This document shows positions 17,309 through 26,629 of a stretch of 64,000 nt of DNA, in pieces. The notes under the pieces are model-generated. The model was given only the letters and a program-made list of their open reading frames with translations. It was not told where the DNA came from and did no database searches. Numbering within the stretch: position 1 is the stretch's first letter; each line of letters starts with the position of its first letter. Origin of the DNA: Sphingobacterium sp. UBA4616 (GTDB lineage: Bacteria > Bacteroidota > Bacteroidia > Sphingobacteriales > Sphingobacteriaceae); NCBI GenBank assembly GCA_002386525.1, contig DGIS01000028.1, forward strand, positions 1 through 64,000, in the 5' to 3' direction. The position numbers and the translations under genes are program-made.

Positions 17309-17935
17309 ATGAAGAAAATCAGATTAGATATCGTTGGTTTATCCTATAGTCAAACCCAATCAGGGGCTTATGCCCTGGTATTAGGTGAAGTGGAAGGCAA
17401 CAGAAGATTACCCATCATCATCGGCAGTCACGAGGCTCAAGCTATTGCTATTCGGATAGAAAAAATGATTCCTAGTCGCCCGCTGACACACGACCTATTT
17501 CAATCCTTTGCAGATTCATTTGGAATTCAGCTTATTGAAGTGCTTATCTACAATCTAATTGAAGGCATATTTTATGCTAAAATTATCTGTTCCGACGGCA
17601 ACAAAATTGTAGAGATTGACGCGCGCACTTCTGATGCTGTTGCACTCGCTGTACGGTTTGAAGCCCCCATATATGCCTACGAATTTATTATGTCCTCTGC
17701 AGGAATTATTATTGAAGGGCATGAGTTCGCATTTTTGGAAAATCTGGACAAATCCAACAAAGTTCAGGACCCAAGTGTTGTTGAGGTCGAAGAAAAAACA
17801 CCGTCAAAGTCCCCACAGAATCCTTTCTCGGCATTGACAAATGAGCAATTGGAACAAGCACTTAATCAGGCATTGACCGAAGAAAACTACGAACGGGCTG
17901 CGTTGATTAGGGATGAGATTTCCAAAAGAAAATAA
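17309..17935 (+). CDS. bifunctional nuclease (DUF151) with C-terminal UVR motif
   Basis: Cytoplasmic protein of 208 residues. Residues about 1-145 are a DUF151 bifunctional-nuclease domain: LSYSQTQSGAYALVLGE, then RRLPIIIGSHEAQAIAI and EIDARTSDAVALAVRFEAPIY. The tail (LTNEQLEQALNQALTEENYERAALIRDEISKRK) is a UVR motif as in UvrB/UvrC, which binds UvrA-type partners or Clp regulators. The fusion is recurrent in Bacteroidota. The next gene, nupG, starts 43 nt downstream, so the two may share a transcript. DNase/RNase activity is inferred from the family. Confidence 0.9.
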   Translation: MKKIRLDIVGLSYSQTQSGAYALVLGEVEGNRRLPIIIGSHEAQAIAIRIEKMIPSRPLTHDLFQSFADSFGIQLIEVLIYNLIEGIFYAKIICSDGNKIVEIDARTSDAVALAVRFEAPIYAYEFIMSSAGIIIEGHEFAFLENLDKSNKVQDPSVVEVEEKTPSKSPQNPFSALTNEQLEQALNQALTEENYERAALIRDEISKRK

Positions 17936-17978
17936 CGCCTTTCATTAGAGCGAAACAAAATTTTAAATAACATCATTT

Positions 17979-19331
17979 ATGTCTATTAAATTAAGATTGA
18001 CCATCATGAGCTTCTTTCAGTTCTTTGTCTGGGGAGCATGGTTGATTACAATAGCTAACTATTGGTTTGGCACAAAGCAATGGGATGGTACGCAATTTGG
18101 AGCCATTTTTGCGACAATGGGAATCGCATCTCTATTTATGCCTACACTGATGGGAATCATTGCCGATCGGTGGATAAATGCCGAAAGATTATATTTTATT
18201 CTTCACTTATGTTATGCAGGTGTTTTATTCTATTTACCTCAGGTAAATGATCCAAACACCTTTTTTTATGCGATGCTTGCGGCGATGTGTTTTTATATGC
18301 CAACGTTGGCGCTATCGAATTCCATCGCTTATACTGCACTAAATGAAAACAACTACGACCTGGTCAAAGCGTTTCCCCCTATCCGGGTTTTTGGCACGAT
18401 CGGTTTTATCGTCGCGATGTGGATCACCAATTTAACGGGTAGCAAAGCAACGGCCTTTCAATTCTACATCGCCGGCACTGCAGCGTTGGCTTTAAGCCTT
18501 TACGCGTTTACGTTACCAAAATGTCCACCGAAAAAATTACAACAGGAAAATGCTTCTTGGACACAATTATTAGGTCTGGAAGCGTTTAAGCTTTTTGGAA
18601 ATTATAAAATGGCCTTGTTTTTTATTTTTTCCATGTTCTTAGGTGCAGCACTCCAATTGACCAACGCCTACGGTGACGTATTTTTGGATGAATTTAAATT
18701 CTACCCTAAATTTGCCGAATCTTTCGTTGTGAAATATTCGACAATCATTATGTCAATTTCACAGATATCCGAAACCCTCTTTATTCTCGCTATTCCATTC
18801 TTCCTCAAAAGATTCGGAATAAAAAAAGTAATGTTGATTTCTATGTTTGCCTGGGTATTACGTTTTGGATTATTCTCATTTGGGGATCCCGCTGGTGGAC
18901 TTTGGATGATTGTACTATCTTGCATCGTATATGGCATGGCCTTTGATTTTTTTAATATTTCAGGTTCACTGTTTGTCGAAACCTCGACAACCTCCAGTAT
19001 ACGCAGTTCTGCCCAAGGTTTATTTATGATGATGACAAATGGTTTTGGCGCCGTTGTAGGCAGTTTTGCCTCTGGATGGATCATTGACCAATACTTTACC
19101 AAAAGTTTTCAGCATAGCAAAGATTTAGCCCAATACCTGGACACAACAGTGAATAACACCCACTTTCTACATTTTTTAAAGGAAAAAAATATTTCGATCT
19201 TACCTGACGGTGTTTTAAGTGGCAATCTTATGCTAAAAGACTGGCATGATATCTGGCTTGCATTTGCGCTTTACACCTTTGTTATCGCAATCCTTTTTGC
19301 TTTATTCTTTAGACATAAACACGAGCGTTAA
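17979..19331 (+). CDS. nupG: NupG-type nucleoside:proton symporter
   Basis: Inner-membrane major-facilitator transporter that imports nucleosides with protons. It has 450 residues and about 12 membrane helices. The N-terminus MSIKLRLTIMSFFQFFVWGAW, then FMPTLMGIIADRW, YMPTLALSNSIAY and FPPIRVFGTIGFIVAMW, line up closely with E. coli NupG. The C-terminal half has GSFASGWIIDQYF. A strong terminator follows. It may supply salvage precursors; the closeness to the nuclease-like DUF151 gene is suggestive, no more. Confidence 0.92.
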   Translation: MSIKLRLTIMSFFQFFVWGAWLITIANYWFGTKQWDGTQFGAIFATMGIASLFMPTLMGIIADRWINAERLYFILHLCYAGVLFYLPQVNDPNTFFYAMLAAMCFYMPTLALSNSIAYTALNENNYDLVKAFPPIRVFGTIGFIVAMWITNLTGSKATAFQFYIAGTAALALSLYAFTLPKCPPKKLQQENASWTQLLGLEAFKLFGNYKMALFFIFSMFLGAALQLTNAYGDVFLDEFKFYPKFAESFVVKYSTIIMSISQISETLFILAIPFFLKRFGIKKVMLISMFAWVLRFGLFSFGDPAGGLWMIVLSCIVYGMAFDFFNISGSLFVETSTTSSIRSSAQGLFMMMTNGFGAVVGSFASGWIIDQYFTKSFQHSKDLAQYLDTTVNNTHFLHFLKEKNISILPDGVLSGNLMLKDWHDIWLAFALYTFVIAILFALFFRHKHER

Positions 19332-19350
19332 CCGCTAAGCTTAAAATAAA

Positions 19351-19378
19351 AAAAGCCGCAGTTAGCGGCTTTTTTTTT
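19351..19378 (+). terminator. nupG terminator
   Basis: AAAAGCCGC and GCGGCTTTT form a 9-bp stem with loop AGTTA, followed by a run of T. Confidence 0.9.
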
Positions 19379-19494
19379 GTAAAAGACAAATCGGATGTAT
19401 GGATGCTATTTTACTGTTAAAGATTTTTTTAACCACATGGGCAGTCAGTGATAACAAAGTTTAAACGAATTTTACCACGACGGGGGTAAAAACA

Positions 19495-19523
19495 GTGAAA
19501 GGTAACCTGGGGAGATTACCTTC
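19495..19523 (-). terminator. candidate terminator of the metallophosphoesterase gene
   Basis: GTGAAAGGTAA and TTACCTTCAC form a 10-bp stem with one bulged A. On the minus strand it is followed by TGTTTTTA. It lies 160 nt past the gene end. Confidence 0.5.
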
Positions 19524-19682
19524 ACTTTAAAAACAAACTAAATTTTCAGACGTGTTTCACAACAGATCTACACATTAACCCTAACTCTTTATGAATCAAA
19601 AATTACTCTATACAAATATAGGCGACATATGTTAAGTGTATCTTAAGCTATCTTTAAACTTAAAACAACGCTAAAAAAGTTT

Positions 19683-21242
19683 TTATCTCACCTCTATCAT
19701 TTTCGTTGCCGCATGTACTCTATTGAAAAGATCGATCGCCTGAACCTCAATCTGATATTTCCCTGCTTTAAGTTTTGGCAGATTAGCGGCCCACAAATGG
19801 CTTGATTTTTCCGGGTTGGAAGGTCTACGGGTGTTCTTCAATTCAGTTGCTGTATCATATTTAGCCAATGAATTTAGAAATGCCGGATCGTTTTCATTTA
19901 CAAAGTCCATCTCTTTCCATTCCCCCTGATTGATTCTAAACCTGACCTTATCGCCCTCCTTTCCAATAAAGAAATTAGCGTATATCGGATATCTTTTGGT
20001 GTACTTTTCCGGAATAACCGAAGCTCCGTATAAGTCGATCTGATACGATGCCGGCTTATCGACAACCTTGTAATCGAAACTGTATTGATTATCCTCAATT
20101 TTCAAAATAGCATATCCTTTTGGTGTACCATCCCGCATCGTAGAGACAGGAATCCCTTTCTCATTCAACTCGCCAGAGTACCAATCACCCGATGTAGTGC
20201 CTACGTTATATTCGTGATGTGCCTTTTCTTGTTTCCATCCGTCTTTTTGCCCATAAAAATACTGACGTTGAAAGTGTGTATGTGCTGATAAAGACAAGGT
20301 ATGCTTAAATGGAGCCAAAATATCGAAAAGACGTTGTCTATCTTCATTTCGAAAGACATCTGAGTTTTGATGGTATAAAGGAATATGGAACGCCAATACA
20401 ATCAGTTTATCTTTGGCAACGTTTTTTAAGTCATTTTCCACAAAATCTAACTGATCTTTACGGAATCCACCTAAATACCCTTTTCCTGTGCGTGGATTCG
20501 GATAAATAATATTGTCCAGAATAATAAAATGCGCGTTTCCATAGTTGAATGCATAGTTGTTGGGACCAAAAGTTTTCTCAAACGATTCATCGGAAAGACT
20601 ATCCACTTTTGCATCATAATTCATATCATGGTTTCCCATGACGTTATACCACGGCAATCCCATGGTAGAAATCACCGACTTATATTTTGGCTGTAGGGAA
20701 AGATCATCGCCCACCAAGTCGCCTAAGCTGATGCCAAATTTTGCAATTGTCTTATCCGAAATTTCATTGATCACCCCGTTTTTGAAATAGGCCAGTTCTT
20801 CCTCCGTGTAGGCCTGTGGATCACCGAAAACGAAGGCCGAAAAGTTTGGTTCTTCTTCTTGCTGATACAAAGCAAAATTCACCGCAGCCGGGATCTTCCC
20901 TGTAGCAACGACGGCAGGGTATTTTGAAACTGGACTGCCGTTCAATTTATGGATATAATAGAATTTTGGATGATTATTTTCATCCAAAGGCAAGACATAA
21001 CCTGACGGTTTGACGACGAAAATGATATTGTCATTCCCAATGGGTAATTGATAATTACCATCTTTATCTGTGGTAGTTACCTCACGTCCGTTACTAACAG
21101 AAACAGACACAATACCTTTTTCATTTTTATCTAATTTTCCGTTTTTGTTTACGTCCAAATAAACTTTTCCTTTTGCAAAATCTTGTGCGTGCGCAGCATG
21201 GACGAATGCCCACGAAATTGCTAATGCCAAAAATGTTCTCAT
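19683..21242 (-). CDS. secreted calcineurin-like metallophosphoesterase
   Basis: Exported phosphohydrolase of 519 residues. The signal peptide ends at AHAAHAQ (about 20). Residues about 22-115 form a beta-sandwich starting GKVYLDVNKNGKLDKNEKG, whose DxNxNGxxDxxE loop looks calcium-binding (MetallophosN type). The catalytic core has GDPQAY, SLGDLVGDD, VMGNHDMNYD, AFHIPLYH and SAHTHFQRQ, the metal ligands of the calcineurin family. The C-terminal third is a MetallophosC-type domain. The substrate is unknown; phosphodiesters or phosphomonoesters in the periplasm are possible. It is a single gene. Confidence 0.9.
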   Translation of the reverse strand: MRTFLALAISWAFVHAAHAQDFAKGKVYLDVNKNGKLDKNEKGIVSVSVSNGREVTTTDKDGNYQLPIGNDNIIFVVKPSGYVLPLDENNHPKFYYIHKLNGSPVSKYPAVVATGKIPAAVNFALYQQEEEPNFSAFVFGDPQAYTEEELAYFKNGVINEISDKTIAKFGISLGDLVGDDLSLQPKYKSVISTMGLPWYNVMGNHDMNYDAKVDSLSDESFEKTFGPNNYAFNYGNAHFIILDNIIYPNPRTGKGYLGGFRKDQLDFVENDLKNVAKDKLIVLAFHIPLYHQNSDVFRNEDRQRLFDILAPFKHTLSLSAHTHFQRQYFYGQKDGWKQEKAHHEYNVGTTSGDWYSGELNEKGIPVSTMRDGTPKGYAILKIEDNQYSFDYKVVDKPASYQIDLYGASVIPEKYTKRYPIYANFFIGKEGDKVRFRINQGEWKEMDFVNENDPAFLNSLAKYDTATELKNTRRPSNPEKSSHLWAANLPKLKAGKYQIEVQAIDLFNRVHAATKMIEVR

Positions 21243-21601
21243 ATGTTATTTTGTTTTGGCGCTAAAGTATTCCATTCAGGTTAAAGGAGTATAAAGAGAA
21301 TATCAAGAATTCATCAAGAAACGAAGGGTTTATCATCAAACCAACTTACTAATTAACACATATTTAATACTAAAGTAATAGGGATATTATTCGTACTTTA
21401 TACGCATTCATCCGAATGAGGTCCCTATCAGATCGCTGTTAGTTCCGTTTAAAGTACCTGTTATTTCAGGTTGTATTAGTAGACTGACCTTTGTTCTTCC
21501 TCCGAAGTCTTACATAAATGTTCCGAGAAAAAAGAGTGGATACAAAAAAAGGGAAACCAATTGCTTAATTTCTCCTTTTACCGTTAGTGTCTATTTCTTA
21601 A
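21243..21601. other. intergenic region without recognised elements
   Basis: About 360 nt between two minus-strand genes. I see no frame, promoter of the TAnnTTTG type or strong hairpin here. Confidence 0.5.
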
Positions 21602-22105
21602 CTATCTTGCCTGCGCGGTCGCCAACATGCGGTTGACTTCATCAATCATAGACTTTGCCGCGTCATGCATGCGCGGATTGCCTGCGAAATCGGCATCTAA
21701 AGTTATATGTTTGGATTTATCTTTATAGTTGAATTCCAGATAAAAACGTGGAACCTTAGAATTTGTCGAATCCTGCTGCCATTCTGGACCTGTCATATCT
21801 GTATCTAGATTCCAAAACCCCAGCTCCATGGCTTTGCGATGGAGATACAATAGATCATCTTTTGTAAATTTTACAGTATCGGTAATTAAAGAATCTTTTT
21901 TGTCTAAATATTTATAGATACGCGTTTTAGAATTGTATTCGTTGACCATGTGGTTCGGCTCGCCGTATTTGAATTCTATGGATTCAAAATCAGCAAAACG
22001 AAAAGGGGCATTTTTGATCATATTACTATAGTAATAAACACAATACATCAAAAACGGCACAATAATACAAAGGCCCAAAAAAATCTTCTTACTCTTTATT
22101 GTCAT
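21602..22105 (-). CDS. hypothetical membrane-anchored protein
   Basis: Not recognised. It has 167 residues with an N-terminal membrane segment (IFLGLCIIVPFLMYCVYYYS, about 7-26) and a soluble domain outside. The soluble part is mixed alpha/beta with many charged residues (FTKDDLLYLHRKAMELGFWNLD, then YLEFNYKDKSKHITLDADFAG). The chosen ATG lies 15 nt after a TATTTTTG element; the longer frame (to 22171) would start upstream of that promoter. It follows the NlpC/P60 gene on the same strand at a distance of 90 nt. Confidence 0.7.
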   Translation of the reverse strand: MTIKSKKIFLGLCIIVPFLMYCVYYYSNMIKNAPFRFADFESIEFKYGEPNHMVNEYNSKTRIYKYLDKKDSLITDTVKFTKDDLLYLHRKAMELGFWNLDTDMTGPEWQQDSTNSKVPRFYLEFNYKDKSKHITLDADFAGNPRMHDAAKSMIDEVNRMLATAQAR

Positions 22106-22120
22106 TGCTATAAATTTTGA

Positions 22121-22128
22121 CAAAAATA
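22121..22128 (-). promoter_or_regulatory. -7 element of the hypothetical gene at 21602
   Basis: TATTTTTG on the minus strand, 15 nt before the ATG; no TTG with the usual spacing. Confidence 0.35.
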
Positions 22129-22195
22129 AGGATTTATATAGGGTATAAAAGTTTATATCAAGATATGACATAAAACCTACATGAGTTACTGCGAT

Positions 22196-22768
22196 CTAGA
22201 TATTAGGAGAGCCTGCATCAACAAAGGTCTTGGCATACCAGCTATCGGAAAGATCAGATATAATAACACCCTTGCGAGTTGACACATGCACAAACTTATT
22301 ATTATGAAGGTATACACCAACATGATCTATCCCGTTACGCCCGAACGAAAAAAATACGAGATCCCCTTCTTGAAGTTTATCGACCTTTTTTCGCTTTACT
22401 ACTCCTTCCATGTCACGGGAAGTGCGCGGCAAATTTCCTTTATATACTTCCATGTAGAGCAGATTTACAAAGCCCGAACAATCCACACCGGATTTGTTCT
22501 GTCCACCCATACGATGCGGTATTCCCATCCAGTCATCGATAAAAAAGTAAAGGTTTGGATTTAGCTTTTGGGCACTCACATTAAGTAAGTCGGCATAACT
22601 GTCAAGCCGAGATCCCGAAAAGGATCTTCCTCGCGCTGAACTAGCATCTGTCAAAACGCCCCCCTTAGCAGGATGAGAATTAGCGATAAGTACTTTTTTC
22701 TTTGTTGAACAACTGCTCAAAAATAGAACTACACCCAAAAAGAAGACGAAATAAAATCTGACAATCAT
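22196..22768 (-). CDS. NlpC/P60-family lipoprotein, probable cell-wall peptidase
   Basis: Envelope cysteine peptidase of 190 residues, expected to cut the peptidoglycan stem peptide (D-Glu/DAP bonds). The lipobox FLSSC makes Cys20 the lipid site. The NlpC/P60 domain spans about 75-190, with catalytic Cys97 (SGVDCSGFVN), His149 (GIDHVGVYL) and a polar third residue, His161 (KFVHVST). An upstream in-frame start (22825) would lie inside the promoter, so the ATG before MIVRFYF is used. Similar to E. coli Spr/MepS in layout. Confidence 0.9.
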   Translation of the reverse strand: MIVRFYFVFFLGVVLFLSSCSTKKKVLIANSHPAKGGVLTDASSARGRSFSGSRLDSYADLLNVSAQKLNPNLYFFIDDWMGIPHRMGGQNKSGVDCSGFVNLLYMEVYKGNLPRTSRDMEGVVKRKKVDKLQEGDLVFFSFGRNGIDHVGVYLHNNKFVHVSTRKGVIISDLSDSWYAKTFVDAGSPNI

Positions 22769-22794
22769 GCTGTTCAATTTACGTTGTTGCCTAA

Positions 22795-22825
22795 CAAACT
22801 TAACTAAATTGCGGTTTATATGCAA
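22795..22825 (-). promoter_or_regulatory. promoter of the NlpC/P60 gene
   Basis: TTG (22825-22823), a 20-nt spacer and TAAGTTTG (22802-22795), 26 nt before the ATG. Confidence 0.75.
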
Positions 22826-23015
22826 TACGTTTACCGTGTTGCCAAAAACATTTTGCGGTAATAACCACTTTTATAACCCCCATCTAACACCATCGACTAT
22901 TGGCGAATTTTCACCAATGAGGTATCAGCTACATCTATTCCACTGCGATCCCCCTTCGAAAGATTACTTTTCTCGCTAAGAACGTCAGATCAGGAAAAGA
23001 ATTGTTCAGAAATCG

Positions 23016-23023
23016 TAACTTTG
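23016..23023 (+). promoter_or_regulatory. -7 element of the EamA transporter gene
   Basis: TAACTTTG ends 19 nt before the ATG at 23043; the -33 element is not clear. Confidence 0.4.
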
Positions 23024-23042
23024 ACGCCTAATTTATTTGAGA

Positions 23043-23939
23043 ATGGAAAAATTAAAAGGTGCATTAGCTGTCTTTTTAGGTGCAAGTAGTTTCGGAATAC
23101 TATCAACGTTTGTAAAAAAAGCTTACGGTAAAGGACTGACATTAGGCGAAGTAACGGGAATCCAGGTCTTGTTTGGCATGCTTATACTGTGGCTTATTTA
23201 TATTACCATTAAACTCTTTTCGGCAAAGTCGTTTCAATCTTCAAACAAGAAATCTTCCTGGGTCAAAATATTAATCAGCGGTACTTCTACCGGTCTGGTG
23301 AGTGTTCTCTATTATAAATGTGTTCAGCTCGTTCCCGCTTCATTAGCTATAGTCTTGCTAATGCAATATATCTGGATCGGTGTGCTTATTGAGTTTATCT
23401 TTTTCAAGACAAAACCTTCAAAGAACAATCTGATCGGCATTGGAATTGTACTTATTGCAACATTATTAGCGACTGGGCTCATTGAAAAAGGATTACAACA
23501 ACTCAATTTAACCGGTGTGTTATTCGGTCTTTTGGCGGCGACTGCCTATTCGGTCTTCATGATTGTAAATGGGCGTGTCGGCAATGACTACCACCCCATT
23601 CAAAAAAGTGCTATTATGGTAACAGGTTCTTGTATCCTGATCTTCACTTTATTTCCACCGACTTATTTATTCAATGGTCAATTTGATGATAATTTTTTAT
23701 ATTTTGGATTGATACTTTCTTTATTTGGTACAGTCATTCCGCCATTATTGTTTGCCTATGGTTTACCTAAAACTGGATTTTCCTTAGGAGGAATATTGAG
23801 TTCGGCCGAACTGCCTGTGGCGACCTGTATGTCATTTTTCATCCTTCATGAAAGTGTATCGACTATTCAATGGCTTGGGGTGCTTTTGATCTTGGGTACC
23901 GTTATCTGGTTAAATGCAGCAAAGAGTAGTACACATTAG
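23043..23939 (+). CDS. EamA/DMT-family transporter
   Basis: Inner-membrane drug/metabolite-superfamily protein of 298 residues with about ten helices in two EamA repeats (about 1-145 and 155-295). Typical pieces are GASSFGILSTFVKKAYG at the start, LVPASLAIVLLMQYIWIGVLIEF closing the first repeat, and LSSAELPVATCMSFFILHE in the second. Members export or import amino acids, nucleotides or other metabolites; the substrate cannot be read from sequence. A TTG two codons upstream is in frame; the ATG is preferred. Confidence 0.85.
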   Translation: MEKLKGALAVFLGASSFGILSTFVKKAYGKGLTLGEVTGIQVLFGMLILWLIYITIKLFSAKSFQSSNKKSSWVKILISGTSTGLVSVLYYKCVQLVPASLAIVLLMQYIWIGVLIEFIFFKTKPSKNNLIGIGIVLIATLLATGLIEKGLQQLNLTGVLFGLLAATAYSVFMIVNGRVGNDYHPIQKSAIMVTGSCILIFTLFPPTYLFNGQFDDNFLYFGLILSLFGTVIPPLLFAYGLPKTGFSLGGILSSAELPVATCMSFFILHESVSTIQWLGVLLILGTVIWLNAAKSSTH

Positions 23940-24091
23940 AGTTAAAGATCACCTTTCGGTCAGCTTTCTGCAATCAATTTGAGGATATCTATCCGAATAC
24001 AGCAATTAAACCTTCGCAGTGTAGTAGACACCGACGGCAACAAAAGCGAATGAAAGTTGTTTCTGGCAATGACAGCAAATAACTTTCATAC

Positions 24092-24128
24092 AAAAGAGGC
24101 AATCTTATTAGAGAAGATTGCCTCTTTT
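24092..24128. terminator. bidirectional terminator
   Basis: A perfect 15-bp stem, AAAAGAGGCAATCTT with AAGATTGCCTCTTTT. It serves mtaB (minus, 24 nt past its stop) and possibly the EamA gene (plus). Confidence 0.8.
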
Positions 24129-24151
24129 GTATGTTATAAATCTTTATTGAA

Positions 24152-25474
24152 CTAATGTATCAATGTCTCTGGAACTTCTTCCACCTCGACTTCACAGGAG
24201 TCCGTTACTTCCATATATTTTACCGGCACGACCTCATTCACCAGTAAGGGATCGTATAAAGTCCGCACTTTAACATAATTTTTAGAGAAACCATGCATGT
24301 AACCGTCTTTCTCATCAGCCTCAAACAATACGTCTCCGATTTCTCCTAATTGAGATTCATAGAAAGCACGACGCTTCTTCTCGGAAAGGATATGCAACAT
24401 TTTGCTCCGATCACTACGTTGAGCTCCTGGTACAGCGCCCTCCATTTGTGCGGCAATCGTATTCTCTCTTTCAGAATATGTAAACACATGCAAATACGAA
24501 ATCTCCATATCGTTCAAGAAATTATACGTATCGATAAAATCCTCACGTGTCTCTCCCGGAAATCCAACAATGACGTCAACGCCTATACAGCAATTGGGCA
24601 TCAGAGATTTGATAAACGCGACGCGCTCTGTATAGAGCTCCCTTTTGTATCTTCTGCGCATCAAACTCAGAATTTTATTGCTTCCAGACTGTAAAGGCAT
24701 ATGAAAATGTGGAACGAAACGTTTTGATTGCGCTACAAACTCAATAATATCATTGGAAAGCAGATTGGGTTCTATTGAGGAGATACGAATTCTATCAATA
24801 CCTTCGACATCATCCAATGCTTTTACCAGATCAAGGAAGCGGTCTTCTCGCTTACCATCGCGGATACCAAAATCGCCAATGTTTACCCCTGTTAACACAA
24901 TTTCTTTAACCCCGGAAGCTGCAATTTCTTCCGCCTGTCGTACAATTTCTTCAATCTTACCGGAGCGGCTTCCGCCGCGCGCTAGGGGGATCGTACAAAA
25001 TGTACATGAGTAATCACATCCGTCCTGTACTTTTAGGAAAGTACGCGTACGATCACCAATCGAATAAGCAGATACAAATTGATTGGTCTCATCAATCGGA
25101 CCATTATAAACGATTGTCTTTTCCTGTTTGGTCAAATCATTGATATGCTCAATAATATTAAACTTTTCAGCAGCACCCAAAACCATATCTACACCAGGGA
25201 TCTCGGCGATCTCTTTTGGTTTTAGCTGCGCATAACAACCAACAATCGTAATATAAGCATTGGGAGAGTGCTTTAAAGCTTCCTTAACCACTTTTCTACA
25301 CTTCTTGTCAGCATTATCCGTTACCGAACATGTATTGATTACATAAACGTCAGCACGACTATTGAACGCTGTGGTATCATAGCCCGCTTCTTTAAATAAA
25401 CGACCAATGGATGATGTCTCCGAATAATTCAGTTTACACCCAAGTGTATAAAAAGCTACTTTTTTATTCTCCAT
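24152..25474 (-). CDS. mtaB: tRNA t6A37 methylthiotransferase MtaB
   Basis: Radical-SAM enzyme that converts t6A to ms2t6A at position 37 of tRNAs reading ANN codons. It has 440 residues. The N-terminal UPF0004 domain has three cluster cysteines (Cys13, Cys49, Cys80). The radical-SAM motif is Cys153, Cys157 and Cys160 (DGCDYSCTFC). The C-terminal TRAM-like part is shortened. The YTLGCKLNYSET start and the FGIRDG and SSIEPN motifs favour MtaB over MiaB. tsaB, encoded at 45190, makes part of the t6A substrate. The chosen ATG precedes MENKK; a longer start is inside the promoter zone. Confidence 0.93.
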   Translation of the reverse strand: MENKKVAFYTLGCKLNYSETSSIGRLFKEAGYDTTAFNSRADVYVINTCSVTDNADKKCRKVVKEALKHSPNAYITIVGCYAQLKPKEIAEIPGVDMVLGAAEKFNIIEHINDLTKQEKTIVYNGPIDETNQFVSAYSIGDRTRTFLKVQDGCDYSCTFCTIPLARGGSRSGKIEEIVRQAEEIAASGVKEIVLTGVNIGDFGIRDGKREDRFLDLVKALDDVEGIDRIRISSIEPNLLSNDIIEFVAQSKRFVPHFHMPLQSGSNKILSLMRRRYKRELYTERVAFIKSLMPNCCIGVDVIVGFPGETREDFIDTYNFLNDMEISYLHVFTYSERENTIAAQMEGAVPGAQRSDRSKMLHILSEKKRRAFYESQLGEIGDVLFEADEKDGYMHGFSKNYVKVRTLYDPLLVNEVVPVKYMEVTDSCEVEVEEVPETLIH

Positions 25475-25483
25475 AATATTTTG

Positions 25484-25491
25484 CAAAATTA
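25484..25491 (-). promoter_or_regulatory. -7 element of mtaB
   Basis: TAATTTTG on the minus strand, 9 nt before the ATG; the -33 element is not evident. Confidence 0.4.
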
Positions 25492-25742
25492 CATTTTTTT
25501 TCACTAACCCCTCTTATCATTTTGAGTTTTGACTTTCTCGTTATAAGGATTTTCATTAGTTTTGACTATCTTGAAAGGCTTAATGCATCAACAGCTTATC
25601 AGAGGCTGACGAAATCAAATTCGAACACCATGCATTCAAATATCTCCCGATTGAGAATCAGACATATAAAATAGGGCTAATCGTTCCCACACAGTTCGAT
25701 AATAGCATTGATATTTAATATTTAACAATTACTTTTTTACAG

Positions 25743-26564
25743 ATGAAACAATATTTAGATTTACTCAGACATGTATATACGAATGGTGTTGTAAAGACAG
25801 ATCGTACTGGCACAGGTACCAAAAGTGTCTTTGGATATCAGATGCGTTTCAACCTTCAAGAAGGTTTTCCTCTAGTAACGACAAAAAAATTACACCTTCG
25901 ATCCATTATCCATGAGTTAATCTGGTTCTTAAAAGGCGAGACCAATATTCAGTATCTCAAAGAAAATGGCGTAAGCATTTGGGACGAATGGGCTGACGAA
26001 CAAGGAAATTTGGGCCCGGTATACGGATCGCAATGGCGTTCTTGGCCAACACCTGATGGCCGTCATATTGATCAAATCGCACAAGTAATTAATCAGCTTA
26101 AAAATTCGCCGGATTCCCGTCGTATTATTGTATCGGCATGGAATGTCGCTGAAATCGAACATATGGCATTGCCACCTTGCCATGCCTTTTTTCAATTTTA
26201 TGTCGCTCCAGCGCAACCTGAAAAAGGAATTTTAAAGCCACAATTGTCTTGTCAACTCTATCAGCGTAGTGCGGATATATTTTTGGGCGTACCTTTTAAC
26301 ATTGCATCTTACGCACTTCTCACCATGATGGTTGCCCAAGTGTGTGATATGGAAGCGGCGGAATTTATTCATACCCTAGGGGATGCGCATATTTATAGTA
26401 ACCACTTTGAACAAACGGAACTTCAGTTGAGCAGAGAGCCCAAAGCGCTACCCCAGATGAGAATTAACCCCGAAGTAAAAGATATTTTTGATTTCAAGTT
26501 TGAAGATTTTGAATTATTGAACTACGAATCACATCCGCATATCAAAGCTCCGGTTGCTGTTTAA
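25743..26564 (+). CDS. thyA: thymidylate synthase
   Basis: Makes dTMP from dUMP with methylene-tetrahydrofolate, which becomes dihydrofolate. It has 273 residues, standard length. The nucleophile is Cys146 in [13 protein letters not shown]. Further signatures are [17 protein letters not shown], the phosphate-binding [19 protein letters not shown], and GDAHIYSNH. It is followed 65 nt later by folA, which recycles the dihydrofolate, so this is a functional pair and probably an operon. Confidence 0.97.
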   Translation: MKQYLDLLRHVYTNGVVKTDRTGTGTKSVFGYQMRFNLQEGFPLVTTKKLHLRSIIHELIWFLKGETNIQYLKENGVSIWDEWADEQGNLGPVYGSQWRSWPTPDGRHIDQIAQVINQLKNSPDSRRIIVSAWNVAEIEHMALPPCHAFFQFYVAPAQPEKGILKPQLSCQLYQRSADIFLGVPFNIASYALLTMMVAQVCDMEAAEFIHTLGDAHIYSNHFEQTELQLSREPKALPQMRINPEVKDIFDFKFEDFELLNYESHPHIKAPVAV

Positions 26565-26629
26565 TAATGACGGCAGCTAATTTTGCAACAATATTCTTTT
26601 AGAGGACGAATAATCACATTATATCAAAA

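Larger units (their letters stand above)
19332..19682. other. convergent intergenic region with several hairpins
   Basis: Contains the nupG terminator (19351-19373 plus T tract) and, further right, two adjacent inverted repeats at 19470-19491 and 19495-19523. The rest (19524-19682) shows nothing recognisable. Confidence 0.55.

Noticed and set aside
20434..20442. Single TTTTCCACA 9-mer
   Set aside because: Isolated copy inside the metallophosphoesterase gene; expected by chance in AT-rich DNA.
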